From CAYWMY01 sp046352935 (GTDB lineage Bacteria > Pseudomonadota > Gammaproteobacteria > Steroidobacterales > Steroidobacteraceae): a stretch of 64,000 bases of DNA. The stretch spans positions 47,265 through 111,264 of the forward strand of contig JAXMGR010000014.1 in the NCBI GenBank assembly GCA_046352935.1, given 5' to 3'. Shown here piece after piece: positions 16,653 to 24,522 of this stretch. The stretch's first letter is position 1; the number at the start of each line of letters is the position of its first letter. Position numbers and translations under genes: made by a program. Below the pieces are notes generated by a model, which was not told the DNA's origin, did not search any database, and worked only from the letters and a program-made list of their open reading frames with translations.

Positions 16653-18551
16653 TCAGACGCCCACGGGGGCGATCCGGCGCTGGGCAGGACGCCGCCAGAA
16701 GCGCTCGGTCGCCCGCAGCATCGATGTGAAATCGAGGCCGGCGTCGGCCAGGTTTTCCTCACGGGAGCCGTGTTCGATGAAACGGTCCGGAATGCCGAGC
16801 TGGAGCACCGGGCGCTGCAGGCCTGCAGACTGCAGGGCCTCCAGGACCGCCGAGCCCGCCCCGCCCGCGACCGCGTTGTCCTCGATGGTGACGAACGCCT
16901 CGTGCCGGTCTGCGAGGCTGGAGACGAGCGCGGCATCGAGGGGTTTGACGAAACGCATGTTCGCGAGCGTGGCGTCGAACCGTTCCGCGAGCTGCGCCGC
17001 GTCGGCCAGCAGAGCGCCGAAGCTCAGGATGGCGAGCCCTGACCGGCCCTCGCGGCGAATCTCGCCGCGGCCGATCGGCAGCGCATGCATTTCCGCCGCG
17101 ACCTGTACGCCGGGCCCCTGGCCGCGCGGATAGCGGACCGCTGCGGGGCCGTCGGCAGTGACGGCCGTGTAGAGCATCTGCCGGCACTCGTTCTCGTCCG
17201 CCGGCGCCATCACGATCATGTTGGGGATCGCGCGCAGGTACGACAGGTCGAAAGCCCCCTGGTGCGTCGCTCCGTCGCCGCCCACGAGTCCACCGCGATC
17301 GAGGGCGAACACGACCGGCAGGTTCTGCAGTGCCACGTCGTGGATGAGCTGGTCATAGCCGCGCTGCAGGAACGTGGAATAGATGGCGACGACGGGCCGC
17401 ATGCCCTCGCAGGCCATGCCCGCTGCGAGCGTGACGGCGTGCTGCTCGGCGATCGCGACGTCGAAGTAGCGGTCAGGGAAGCGCTTCGAGAACTCGACGA
17501 GGCCCGAACCCTCGCGCATGGCGGGCGTGATGCCGACGACGCGGGGATCGCGCCCGGCCATGTCGCACAGCCACTGCCCGAAGATCTGCGAGTAGGAGGG
17601 GCCCGTCGCGGCCTCCTTGTGGATGGTTCCGCTCGCTGCGTCGAACGGGCCCGGCCCGTGCCACTTGATCGGATCGGCCTCGGCGGGCGCGTAGCCCTTG
17701 CCCTTGCGGGTCACGACGTGCACGAACTGGGGACCCTGCAGATCGCGGACGTTGCGCAGGGTCCGCACGAGTGCATCGAGATCGTGCCCGTCGATCGGGC
17801 CGATGTAGTTGAAGCCCATCTCTTCGAACATCGTTCCCGGCAGCACCATGCCCTTCGCATGCTGCTCCGAGCGGCGCGCGAGCTCCCACACCGTCGGCAT
17901 GGCGCGCAGTACCTTCTTCGAATTCTCGCGCAGGTGGGCGTAGGTACGTCCGGACAGCACACGCGCCAGGTAGCCGGAGAGCGCGCCGACGTTCTCCGAG
18001 ATGGACATGTCGTTGTCGTTGAGTACCACGAGCAGGTCGACGTCGAGGCTGCCGGCGTGGTTGAGGGCCTCCCACGCGAGGCCGCCGCTCATCGCACCGT
18101 CGCCGATGACCGCCACGCAGCGGCGGTCGCCGCCCTCGCGGGCGTTGGCGAGCGCCATGCCGAGCGCCGCACTGATGGACGTGCTCGAGTGGCCCACCCC
18201 GAAGGTGTCGAAGATGCTCTCGGCGCGACTCGGGAAGGGCGCGAGGCCGTCCCTGAACTTGATCGTGTGCAGGCGGTCACGGCGGCCGGTGAGCACCTTG
18301 TGCGGATACGCCTGGTGGCCGACGTCCCAGACGAGCCGGTCGTGGGGCGTGTCCAGGACATAGTGGAGCGCCACGGTGAGCTCGACCGTACCGAGCCCCG
18401 CGGCGAAGTGACCTCCACGCTGGCTGACCGTGTGCACGAGGAAGTTGCGCAGCTCGGCGGCGACGGTGTGCAGCTGTTCGGCGGGTAGATGGCGCAGGTC
18501 GGCCGGCGACTGGATCGCGGCGAGCAGGGGGTAGTTCGCGGACAGGCTCAT
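16653..18551 (-). CDS. dxs: 1-deoxy-D-xylulose-5-phosphate synthase
   Basis: Thiamine-diphosphate enzyme joining pyruvate and glyceraldehyde-3-phosphate, the committed step of the MEP isoprenoid pathway. 632 aa with all three domains: TPP site (GDGAMSGGLAWEALNHAG, NDNDMSISENVG), pyrimidine-binding domain (YFDVAIAEQHAVTLAAGMA) and transketolase C-terminal domain. It sits 76 bp after ispA in the xseB-ispA-dxs order of E. coli. It has its own TAGACT -10 box only 6 nt before the ATG, and no Shine-Dalgarno, suggesting a leaderless transcript. Confidence 0.97.
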   Translation of the reverse strand: MSLSANYPLLAAIQSPADLRHLPAEQLHTVAAELRNFLVHTVSQRGGHFAAGLGTVELTVALHYVLDTPHDRLVWDVGHQAYPHKVLTGRRDRLHTIKFRDGLAPFPSRAESIFDTFGVGHSSTSISAALGMALANAREGGDRRCVAVIGDGAMSGGLAWEALNHAGSLDVDLLVVLNDNDMSISENVGALSGYLARVLSGRTYAHLRENSKKVLRAMPTVWELARRSEQHAKGMVLPGTMFEEMGFNYIGPIDGHDLDALVRTLRNVRDLQGPQFVHVVTRKGKGYAPAEADPIKWHGPGPFDAASGTIHKEAATGPSYSQIFGQWLCDMAGRDPRVVGITPAMREGSGLVEFSKRFPDRYFDVAIAEQHAVTLAAGMACEGMRPVVAIYSTFLQRGYDQLIHDVALQNLPVVFALDRGGLVGGDGATHQGAFDLSYLRAIPNMIVMAPADENECRQMLYTAVTADGPAAVRYPRGQGPGVQVAAEMHALPIGRGEIRREGRSGLAILSFGALLADAAQLAERFDATLANMRFVKPLDAALVSSLADRHEAFVTIEDNAVAGGAGSAVLEALQSAGLQRPVLQLGIPDRFIEHGSREENLADAGLDFTSMLRATERFWRRPAQRRIAPVGV

Positions 18552-18557
18552 CGTCGC

Positions 18558-18563
18558 AGTCTA
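18558..18563 (-). promoter_or_regulatory. -10 box placed for a leaderless dxs transcript
   Basis: On the minus strand TAGACT is followed by 6 nt and then the dxs ATG. Transcription normally starts about 6-7 nt after a -10 box, so the mRNA would begin at or beside the start codon. No Shine-Dalgarno is visible. Confidence 0.5.
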
Positions 18564-18627
18564 ACGCGTCGCACCTTCGCGCGCGCGGTGCCCGCCCGCC
18601 ACCGGGGGCCGTCCTGGCGCTGCCGGG

Positions 18628-19524
18628 TCAGTTGCTGCGGTCGACGATGTAGCGTGCGAGAGCACGGAGCGGATCGGCCTCGGGGCCGAAGCGCTCCAGT
18701 GCGCAGACGGCTTCATCACGCAGGGCGACGGCCCGTGCGCGTGCGGCGACGAGGCCCACGGCGCGCGGGTAGGTCGGCTTGTTGAGACCCGCATCCGCTC
18801 CGACGCGTTTGCCCGTCACGCTCTCGACGCCCTCGATGTCCAGCAGGTCGTCGACGATCTGGAACGCGGTGCCCAGCGCCGCCGCGTAGCGGTCCAGAGC
18901 CGTGCGCTGCCACCGCGGGAGATCCGGCGTCAGCGCTGCAGCCAGCGATACGGAGGCCCGCAGCAGCGCACCCGTCTTCAACGCATGCATCTGCTCGATG
19001 TCCGCAGCGCCGAGTTCGCGGCCCACCGCCTCGAGGTCTATCGCCTGTCCTCCTGCCATGCCACGCGTCCCGCTCGCCACCGCGAGTTCGCGGGCGGCAG
19101 CGAGCCGGGCCACAGGCTCGCCGGCGCCGCTGACGAGGACCTCGAAGGCAAGGACCTGGAGGGCATCACCGGCCAGGATCGCGGTGGCCTCGTCGAACGC
19201 ACGGTGTACGGTGGGGCGGCCGCGGCGCAGGTCGTCGTTGTCCATCGCCGGCAGGTCGTCGTGAACGAGAGAGTACGCATGGATCATCTCGAGCGCCGCG
19301 GCCGCTGCGTCCACCATTTCGGGAGGCAGGCCGATCGCCGCCGCGCTGAGGTAGCAAAGTACGGGCCTGACCCGCTTGCCCGGCCCCAGGACCGCGTACC
19401 GCATGGCCGTGTGCAGACGGCGGGGCTGGAGTTCCGGCGGCGGCAGAAGGCGGTCGAGCACCTCGTCGACCCGCTCGCGGTACGCCTCGTACCCGGGGAC
19501 CGGAACATCGTCTGATCCGGTCAC
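18628..19524 (-). CDS. ispA: Polyprenyl (farnesyl) diphosphate synthase
   Basis: Trans-prenyltransferase making farnesyl diphosphate from IPP and DMAPP for quinones, undecaprenol and related products. 298 aa. The first Asp-rich motif SLVHDDLPAMDNDDLRRG and second motif FQIVDDLLD are intact, as is GPGKRVRPVLCY for IPP binding. I chose GTG 19524, which overlaps the xseB stop as GTGA, giving VTGSDDVPVPGYEAYRERV. Upstream in-frame codons reaching 20073 run antisense through the regulatory region of the rubrerythrin gene and are not coding. Confidence 0.95.
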   Translation of the reverse strand: MTGSDDVPVPGYEAYRERVDEVLDRLLPPPELQPRRLHTAMRYAVLGPGKRVRPVLCYLSAAAIGLPPEMVDAAAAALEMIHAYSLVHDDLPAMDNDDLRRGRPTVHRAFDEATAILAGDALQVLAFEVLVSGAGEPVARLAAARELAVASGTRGMAGGQAIDLEAVGRELGAADIEQMHALKTGALLRASVSLAAALTPDLPRWQRTALDRYAAALGTAFQIVDDLLDIEGVESVTGKRVGADAGLNKPTYPRAVGLVAARARAVALRDEAVCALERFGPEADPLRALARYIVDRSN

Positions 19525-19778
19525 GCCGGGATTTCGCCGTCGTCGGATTCGAATTCGACGGTCGTCGTGCCGCCGCTGTCGGGCCGGGCGAGGATCTCGA
19601 CCCGCTGCTCGGCCGACTTCAGAGCGCTCTGGCACGCGCGTGTCAGGCCAACGCCCCGCTCGAACTGACGGAGTGACTCTTCCAGGGGCAGGTCGCCCTG
19701 TTCGAGGCGCGCCACGATCGATTCGAGCTCCACCATGCCCTGCTCGAAGTCGACGGTTTCGGCTTTCTTCCTGCTCAT
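19521..19778 (-). CDS. xseB: Exodeoxyribonuclease VII small subunit
   Basis: Small helical subunit of ExoVII, which degrades single-stranded DNA in both directions. 85 aa, within family length; core DFEQGMVELESIVARLEQGD followed by LPLEESLRQFERGV is diagnostic. The C-terminal tail is acidic. First gene of the xseB-ispA cluster, overlapping ispA by 4 bp. The partner gene xseA is not in the window. Confidence 0.95.
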   Translation of the reverse strand: MSRKKAETVDFEQGMVELESIVARLEQGDLPLEESLRQFERGVGLTRACQSALKSAEQRVEILARPDSGGTTTVEFESDDGEIPA

Positions 19779-19936
19779 GAACGGGGTCCATTCCTGACGC
19801 GGAGCGACAGGGTAACGACCGGGTCGGCGGGGGGCAATGTCGTGCGCGCTCCGATGTGCCGATGCGGGCCATCGGGCGCGGGTCCGGGCGACACGATCGA
19901 CCGCAGATGAACGACGAAATAACGTTTCCGATCCGA

Positions 19937-19953
19937 TTTAGATCTGATCTAAA
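19937..19953. promoter_or_regulatory. Operator-like palindrome upstream of the rubrerythrin operon
   Basis: A perfect dyad TTTAGATC-T-GATCTAAA (8-1-8) in a markedly AT-rich patch (19920-19962) of an otherwise GC-rich region, about 83 bp before the rubrerythrin GTG. Symmetry and setting suggest a binding site for a redox- or iron-responsive repressor of the Rrf2 or Fur/PerR kind, but it does not match a consensus I can name with confidence. The following AT-rich TAAAAT/TAAGAT could serve as a -10 box, so the dyad would overlap the promoter. Confidence 0.6.
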
Positions 19954-20035
19954 ATAAGATATCGGCTCCGGCTGGTGTGCCGGGCGGCCGATGTCACGAA
20001 TACGTTCTTCAACAGTCCGTTCCAAGGAGTGCGCT

Positions 20036-20452
20036 GTGAACCTCAAGGGAAGCAAGACCGAAGGTAACCTCAAGGCCGCGTTCGCGGGTGAGTCGCAGGC
20101 GAATCGCCGCTACCTGTATTTCGCCCAGAAGGCCGATGTCGAGGGCTACAACGACGTCGCGACCGTCTTTCGCTCCACCGCCGAGGGCGAGACGGGCCAT
20201 GCCCACGGCCACCTCGAGTACCTGGAAGCCGTGGGCGACCCCGCGACCGGCCTGCCGATCGGACCCACCTCGAGCAACCTCAAGGCGGCGATTGCCGGTG
20301 AGACGCACGAGTACACCGACATGTACCCCGGCATGGCCAAGACGGCTCGTGACGAGGGATTCGGCGAGATCGCTGACTGGTTCGAGACGCTGGCGAAGGC
20401 GGAGCGTTCGCACGCCAACCGCTTCCAGAAGGCCCTCGACCAGCTGGGCTGA
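20036..20452 (+). CDS. Rubrerythrin-like diiron protein without rubredoxin domain
   Basis: 138 aa ferritin-like four-helix protein. Two Glu/His-rich half-sites are seen: GESQANRRYLYFAQKAD with EGETGHAHGH, and GETHEYTDMYPGMAKTA with AERSHANRFQ, as expected for a diiron centre. Rubrerythrins reduce hydrogen peroxide. The usual C-terminal rubredoxin (CxxC pairs) is missing, so electrons must come from a separate donor; the downstream Fe-S protein is the natural candidate (inference). GTG 20036 has a strong AAGGAG Shine-Dalgarno. First gene of a three-gene operon. Confidence 0.92.
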   Translation: MNLKGSKTEGNLKAAFAGESQANRRYLYFAQKADVEGYNDVATVFRSTAEGETGHAHGHLEYLEAVGDPATGLPIGPTSSNLKAAIAGETHEYTDMYPGMAKTARDEGFGEIADWFETLAKAERSHANRFQKALDQLG

Positions 20453-20477
20453 TCGCGGAGAGGGAGCGATGCCCTGC

Positions 20478-20506
20478 CGGGCGGCCGGGCCAGGTCCGGC
20501 CGCCCG
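20478..20506 (+). other. Strong intercistronic hairpin between rubrerythrin and Fe-S oxidoreductase genes
   Basis: A perfect 11-bp GC-only stem (CGGGCGGCCGG / CCGGCCGCCCG) with a 7-nt loop, 26 nt after the rubrerythrin stop and about 60 nt before the next ATG. No T-run follows, so it is more likely an RNA-stability or partial-attenuation element raising the amount of rubrerythrin relative to downstream products than a full terminator (inference). Confidence 0.65.
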
Positions 20507-20564
20507 TGGCCCGGATGCGGCCGGTCGCTCGGTGGGCACCCGACCCGGACAGTGAGGAGCCGTC

Positions 20565-21911
20565 GTGAGCGAACGAACTGGCGGTAACCGTGAGGGCAGT
20601 CTCGAGGCCCCGACGCGGCATCCCCTCGAATGGAGGCAGCCCGCGTTCTGGGACGAGGAGGCGCTGTTCAAGGAGCTCGAGCGCGTCTACGACATCTGCC
20701 ACGGCTGCCGGCGGTGCTTCAGTCTCTGCAATGCGTTCCCCGTGCTCTTCGACCACATCGACGCGTCGCCGTCGGGTGAACTCGACGGTGTGCCCCGCAA
20801 GGCGTACTGGGAAGTCGTCGACCACTGCTACCTGTGCGACATGTGCTACATGACCAAGTGTCCGTACGTGCCGCCGCACCCCTGGAACATCGATTTCCCC
20901 CACCTCATGCTGCGCGCCAAGGCCGTCCGGCACCGCAAGGGCGGGACCCGTTTCCGCGACAAGGTGCTCTCGTCGACGGACATGGTCGGCGCCATCGCCG
21001 GCATTCCGGTCATCGTCGAGGTCGTCAACGCGGCCAACCGCAGCCCGCTCGCGCGCAAGCTGCTCGGGAAGGCGCTCGGTGTGCATCCGAAGGCGCCGGT
21101 GCCCGAGTACCACAGCAATACCTTCCGCAGGCGCGAGGCGCGTCGCCGCAAGCCGCGGCTCGAGCCGGTCGCGACGTCGGAGACACGCGGCAGGGTCGCG
21201 CTGTTCTCGACCTGCTACTGCAATCGCAACGAGCCTGACGTTGCCGTCGATCTCGTCGCCGTCCTGGAGCACAACGGTATTCCGGTGGTGACCGTGCCGC
21301 AGGAGCAGTGCTGCGGCATGCCGAAGCTCGAACTCGGTGACCTCGACGCCGTCGACAGGGCAAGGCGGAACAACATCCCTGCGTTGAAGCGGCTCGTCGA
21401 CGAGGGCTTCGACATCGTCACGCCGATACCCTCCTGCACGCTGATGTTCAAGCAGGAGCTGCCGCTGATGTTCCCGGACGATCCGGACGTGCAGGCTGTC
21501 AAGGCGCGGATGTTCGATCCGTTCGAGTACCTGATGCTGCGTCACCGGGCCGGAGTACTGAAGACCGACTTCAAGGGCACGCTCGGCAAGGTTTCGTACC
21601 ACGTGCCCTGCCACCTGCGTGTGCAGAACGTCGGCCTCAAGACACGGGATGTGCTCGCGCTGGTGCCGGGCACGACGGTCGACGTGATCGAGCGCTGTTC
21701 CGGCCACAACGGCACCTACGCCGTGAAGAGCGAGTTCCACGAGGTCTCGATGAAGATCGGCAGGCCGGTTGCGGACCGGGTGCGCGGCGGAGAGCCGGTA
21801 CACTACGCGAGCGACTGCCCCATGGCGGGTCATCAGATCGAGAACGGCCTCGGGGACGGTCGCGCGCCGGAGCATCCGCTCGGGCTCCTGCGCCGGGCCT
21901 ACGGGATCTGA
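20565..21911 (+). CDS. Heterodisulfide-reductase-like Fe-S oxidoreductase (two 4Fe-4S, two CCG domains)
   Basis: 448 aa, GlpC/HdrD-type architecture. Two N-terminal ferredoxin motifs, CHGCRRCFSLC and CYLCDMCYMTKCP (about residues 45-105), then two cysteine-rich CCG-type modules (CYCN...CCGMPKLE around 225-255; PCHLRVQN...CSGHNG...CPMAG around 350-425). Such proteins pass electrons between quinones, flavoproteins or thiols. There is no transmembrane helix or signal peptide, so it is likely cytosolic or peripherally membrane-bound. It lies between the rubrerythrin and DUF3501 genes. Role as reductant of the rubrerythrin is inferred from context. Confidence 0.88.
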   Translation: MSERTGGNREGSLEAPTRHPLEWRQPAFWDEEALFKELERVYDICHGCRRCFSLCNAFPVLFDHIDASPSGELDGVPRKAYWEVVDHCYLCDMCYMTKCPYVPPHPWNIDFPHLMLRAKAVRHRKGGTRFRDKVLSSTDMVGAIAGIPVIVEVVNAANRSPLARKLLGKALGVHPKAPVPEYHSNTFRRREARRRKPRLEPVATSETRGRVALFSTCYCNRNEPDVAVDLVAVLEHNGIPVVTVPQEQCCGMPKLELGDLDAVDRARRNNIPALKRLVDEGFDIVTPIPSCTLMFKQELPLMFPDDPDVQAVKARMFDPFEYLMLRHRAGVLKTDFKGTLGKVSYHVPCHLRVQNVGLKTRDVLALVPGTTVDVIERCSGHNGTYAVKSEFHEVSMKIGRPVADRVRGGEPVHYASDCPMAGHQIENGLGDGRAPEHPLGLLRRAYGI

Positions 21912-21920
21912 GGTGAAGGC

Positions 21921-22535
21921 ATGAACAACCGGCCGGATGGCGCCCTGGCATGCCGCGGCCCGCTCGCGCCTGCGGACCTGATGAGTCTCGAGACGTACGC
22001 TCGTTCCCGCGCGGATTTCCGCAGCCGCGTCCTCGCGCACAAGAAGCCGCGGACGATCGCCGTGGGCCCGAACATGACCTGGGTGTTCGAGGACCGCCTG
22101 ACCATTCAGTACCAGGTCCAGGAGATGCTGCGCATCGAAAGGATCTTCGAGCCCGCCGGCATCGCCGACGAGCTGGATGCCTACAACCCGCTGATCCCCG
22201 ACGGCACGAACTGGAAGGTCACGCTGCTGATCGAGTTCCCGGACCCGGTCGAACGGCAGGCGGCGCTCGTTCGTCTCCGGGGTGTCGAGCGTCATTGCTA
22301 CGTCCACGTCGCCGGTTTCGATCGCGTCCATGCGATCGCCGACGAGGACCTCGAACGCGAGAACGAGGACAAGACATCGGCCGTGCACTGGCTGCGCTTC
22401 GAGCTCACGCCGGCGATGCGTACGGCATTGCGTGATGGTGCGGAACTGACCGCCGGCTGCGACCTTCCCGCCTGCACGCAGGCCACGACTCTGTCGCAGG
22501 AGTCCCGCGAGGCGCTGCTCCGCGACCTCGACTGA
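21921..22535 (+). CDS. DUF3501 family protein
   Basis: 204 aa, cytosolic, no membrane segment. It resembles the DUF3501 family (N-terminal LMSLETYARSRADFRSRVLAHKK, central GPNMTWVFEDRLTIQYQVQEMLR, late VHWLRFELTPAM). The family has no established function that I know of, but it is repeatedly found beside rubrerythrin and heterodisulfide-reductase-like genes, as here. It starts 9 bp after the Fe-S gene with a weak GAGGTGAAGG Shine-Dalgarno. A guilt-by-association role in peroxide or iron-sulfur redox handling is the most that can be said. Confidence 0.85.
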   Translation: MNNRPDGALACRGPLAPADLMSLETYARSRADFRSRVLAHKKPRTIAVGPNMTWVFEDRLTIQYQVQEMLRIERIFEPAGIADELDAYNPLIPDGTNWKVTLLIEFPDPVERQAALVRLRGVERHCYVHVAGFDRVHAIADEDLERENEDKTSAVHWLRFELTPAMRTALRDGAELTAGCDLPACTQATTLSQESREALLRDLD

Positions 22536-22584
22536 GGACGCCCGCGGCGACGACGCGGCGATGGTCAACGCCCCTGCGGGCTCC

Positions 22585-22590
22585 TAGAAT
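22585..22590 (+). promoter_or_regulatory. Putative -10 box before parE
   Basis: TAGAAT in the 92-bp gap after the DUF3501 gene, 37 nt before the parE ATG and followed by the GCGCGCC discriminator-like stretch seen at several starts here. No good -35. Confidence 0.4.
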
Positions 22591-22627
22591 GCGCGCCTTC
22601 CCCGGCTTCTGGATGCCCTAGCAGGCG

Positions 22628-24514
22628 ATGTCACAGAGTTACACCGCTTCCGACATCGAGGTCCTCTCCGGCCTCGAACCCGTGCGTCGCCGCCCGGGCA
22701 TGTACACCGACACCCGCAGCCCGAACCACCTCGCGCACGAGGTCGTCGACAACAGCGTCGACGAGGCGCTGGGCGGTCATTGCCGCAACATCACGGTCAC
22801 GCTCCACAAGGACGGTTCGCTCGCCGTCGAGGACGACGGCCGCGGCATGCCGGTCGACATCCATCCGAAGGAGAAGGTCAGCGGCGTCGAACTGATCCTC
22901 ACGCGGCTGCATGCGGGCGGGAAGTTCTCCGAGAAGAACTACGAGTTCTCGGGCGGCCTGCACGGCGTCGGCGTGTCGGTCGTCAATGCCCTGTCCAGCC
23001 GGCTCGAGTGTCGCGTGCGCCGCGACGGCAACGAGTACTCCATCGGCTTCCGGGACGGCAAGGCGGCGTCGAAGCTCGCCGTCGTCGGCAGCGTGAAGAA
23101 GTCGCAGACCGGCACCACGGTGCATTTCTGGCCGGACCCGAAGTTCTTCGACAGCGCCGCGTTCTCCCTGCCCCGTCTCAGGCACATGCTGCGCGCGAAG
23201 GCCGTGCTGTGTCCCGGACTGCGGGTCCGCCTCGTGCAGGAGCCGGGCGGCGAGACCGAGGAGTGGTTCTACACCGGCAACCTCGCCGAGTACCTCGTCG
23301 AGCAGCTGGGCCAGACGCCGCGGCTGCCCGAGGAGCCGTTCTCGGGGAGCCTGAAGGGTGGCCACGAAGTGGCGGAGTGGGCGTTCTGCTGGGCGCCCGA
23401 TGCCGAGGCCCAGGTCGGCGAGAGCTACGTGAACCTGATCCCCACACCGGAGGGCGGCACGCACGTCAACGGCCTGCGCGCCGGTGCGACCGACGCCGTG
23501 CGTGAATTCTGCGAATTCCGCAACCTGGTGCCGCGCGGCATCAAGCTCGCGCCCGAGGATGTCTGGCAGCGCGTGAGCTTCGTGCTGTCGGTGAAGATGC
23601 AGAATCCGCAGTTCGCCGGACAGACCAAGGAGAAGCTGTCATCGCGCGAGTCCGCGGCCTTCGTCGGCGGCGTCGTCAAGGACGCGTTCGCGCTGTGGCT
23701 GAACCAGCATCCGGACGCCGGCGAGCGCATTGCGCAGCTCGCGATCGGCAACGCGCAGGAGCGCGCGCGCGCCGCCGCCCGCGTGACCCGCAAGCGTGTC
23801 GTCAGCGGGCCGGCGCTGCCGGGGAAGCTGGCGGACTGCACGCTGCAGGAACCCGCGCGCTGCGAGCTGTTCCTCGTCGAGGGCGATTCCGCCGGTGGTT
23901 CCGCCAAGCAGGCCCGTGACCGCGAGTTCCAGGCCGTGATGCCGCTGCGTGGCAAGATCCTCAACACCTGGGAAGTGGATGCCGGCGACGTGCTGCAGAG
24001 CCAGGAGGTCGCCGACATCGCCACCGCGATCGGCGTCGACCCGGGTGCTACCGACCTGTCCGGCCTGCGCTATCACCGCATCTGCGTGCTCGCGGACGCC
24101 GACTCCGACGGTGCTCACATCGCGACCCTGCTGTGCGCGTTGTTCCTGCGTCACTTCCGTCCGCTGGTGGTGGCCGGCCACGTGTTCATCGCGATGCCGC
24201 CGCTGTTCCGCATCGACATCGGCAAGCAGATGTTCTATGCGCTCGACGAGCACGACCGGCAGGGCATCCTCGACCGCATCGCGGCCGAGGGCATCCGCGG
24301 GAGGCCCACCATCACGCGCTTCAAGGGACTCGGCGAGATGAATCCGCTGCAGTTGCGCGAGACAACCATGGCGCCGCAGACGCGCCGACTCGTGCAGCTC
24401 ACGGTCGATGCGAAGGACGAGGCCGATCGCGTCATGGACATGCTGCTCGCCAAGAAGCGCGCAGCCGACCGCCGCGAGTGGCTCGAGTCGAAGGGCAACC
24501 TCGCGACGATCTAG
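22628..24514 (+). CDS. parE: DNA topoisomerase IV subunit B
   Basis: ATPase subunit of topoisomerase IV, which decatenates daughter chromosomes. 628 aa, ParE length. GHKL ATPase motifs EVVDNSVDEALGG, VEDDGRGMPVDIH and GGLHGVGVSVVNALS; TOPRIM metal residues LVEGDSAGGSAKQ and LADADSDGAHIATLL. The early LEPVRRRPGMYTDT and pairing with parC 8 bp downstream favour ParE over GyrB. Target of quinolone and aminocoumarin drugs in other bacteria. Confidence 0.96.
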   Translation: MSQSYTASDIEVLSGLEPVRRRPGMYTDTRSPNHLAHEVVDNSVDEALGGHCRNITVTLHKDGSLAVEDDGRGMPVDIHPKEKVSGVELILTRLHAGGKFSEKNYEFSGGLHGVGVSVVNALSSRLECRVRRDGNEYSIGFRDGKAASKLAVVGSVKKSQTGTTVHFWPDPKFFDSAAFSLPRLRHMLRAKAVLCPGLRVRLVQEPGGETEEWFYTGNLAEYLVEQLGQTPRLPEEPFSGSLKGGHEVAEWAFCWAPDAEAQVGESYVNLIPTPEGGTHVNGLRAGATDAVREFCEFRNLVPRGIKLAPEDVWQRVSFVLSVKMQNPQFAGQTKEKLSSRESAAFVGGVVKDAFALWLNQHPDAGERIAQLAIGNAQERARAAARVTRKRVVSGPALPGKLADCTLQEPARCELFLVEGDSAGGSAKQARDREFQAVMPLRGKILNTWEVDAGDVLQSQEVADIATAIGVDPGATDLSGLRYHRICVLADADSDGAHIATLLCALFLRHFRPLVVAGHVFIAMPPLFRIDIGKQMFYALDEHDRQGILDRIAAEGIRGRPTITRFKGLGEMNPLQLRETTMAPQTRRLVQLTVDAKDEADRVMDMLLAKKRAADRREWLESKGNLATI

Positions 24515-24522
24515 GAAACCCG

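Noticed and set aside
20280..22568. A 762-codon minus-strand open frame opposite the Fe-S oxidoreductase and DUF3501 genes
   Set aside because: The plus strand carries clear ferredoxin and CCG cysteine motifs; the antisense product has no recognisable domain.
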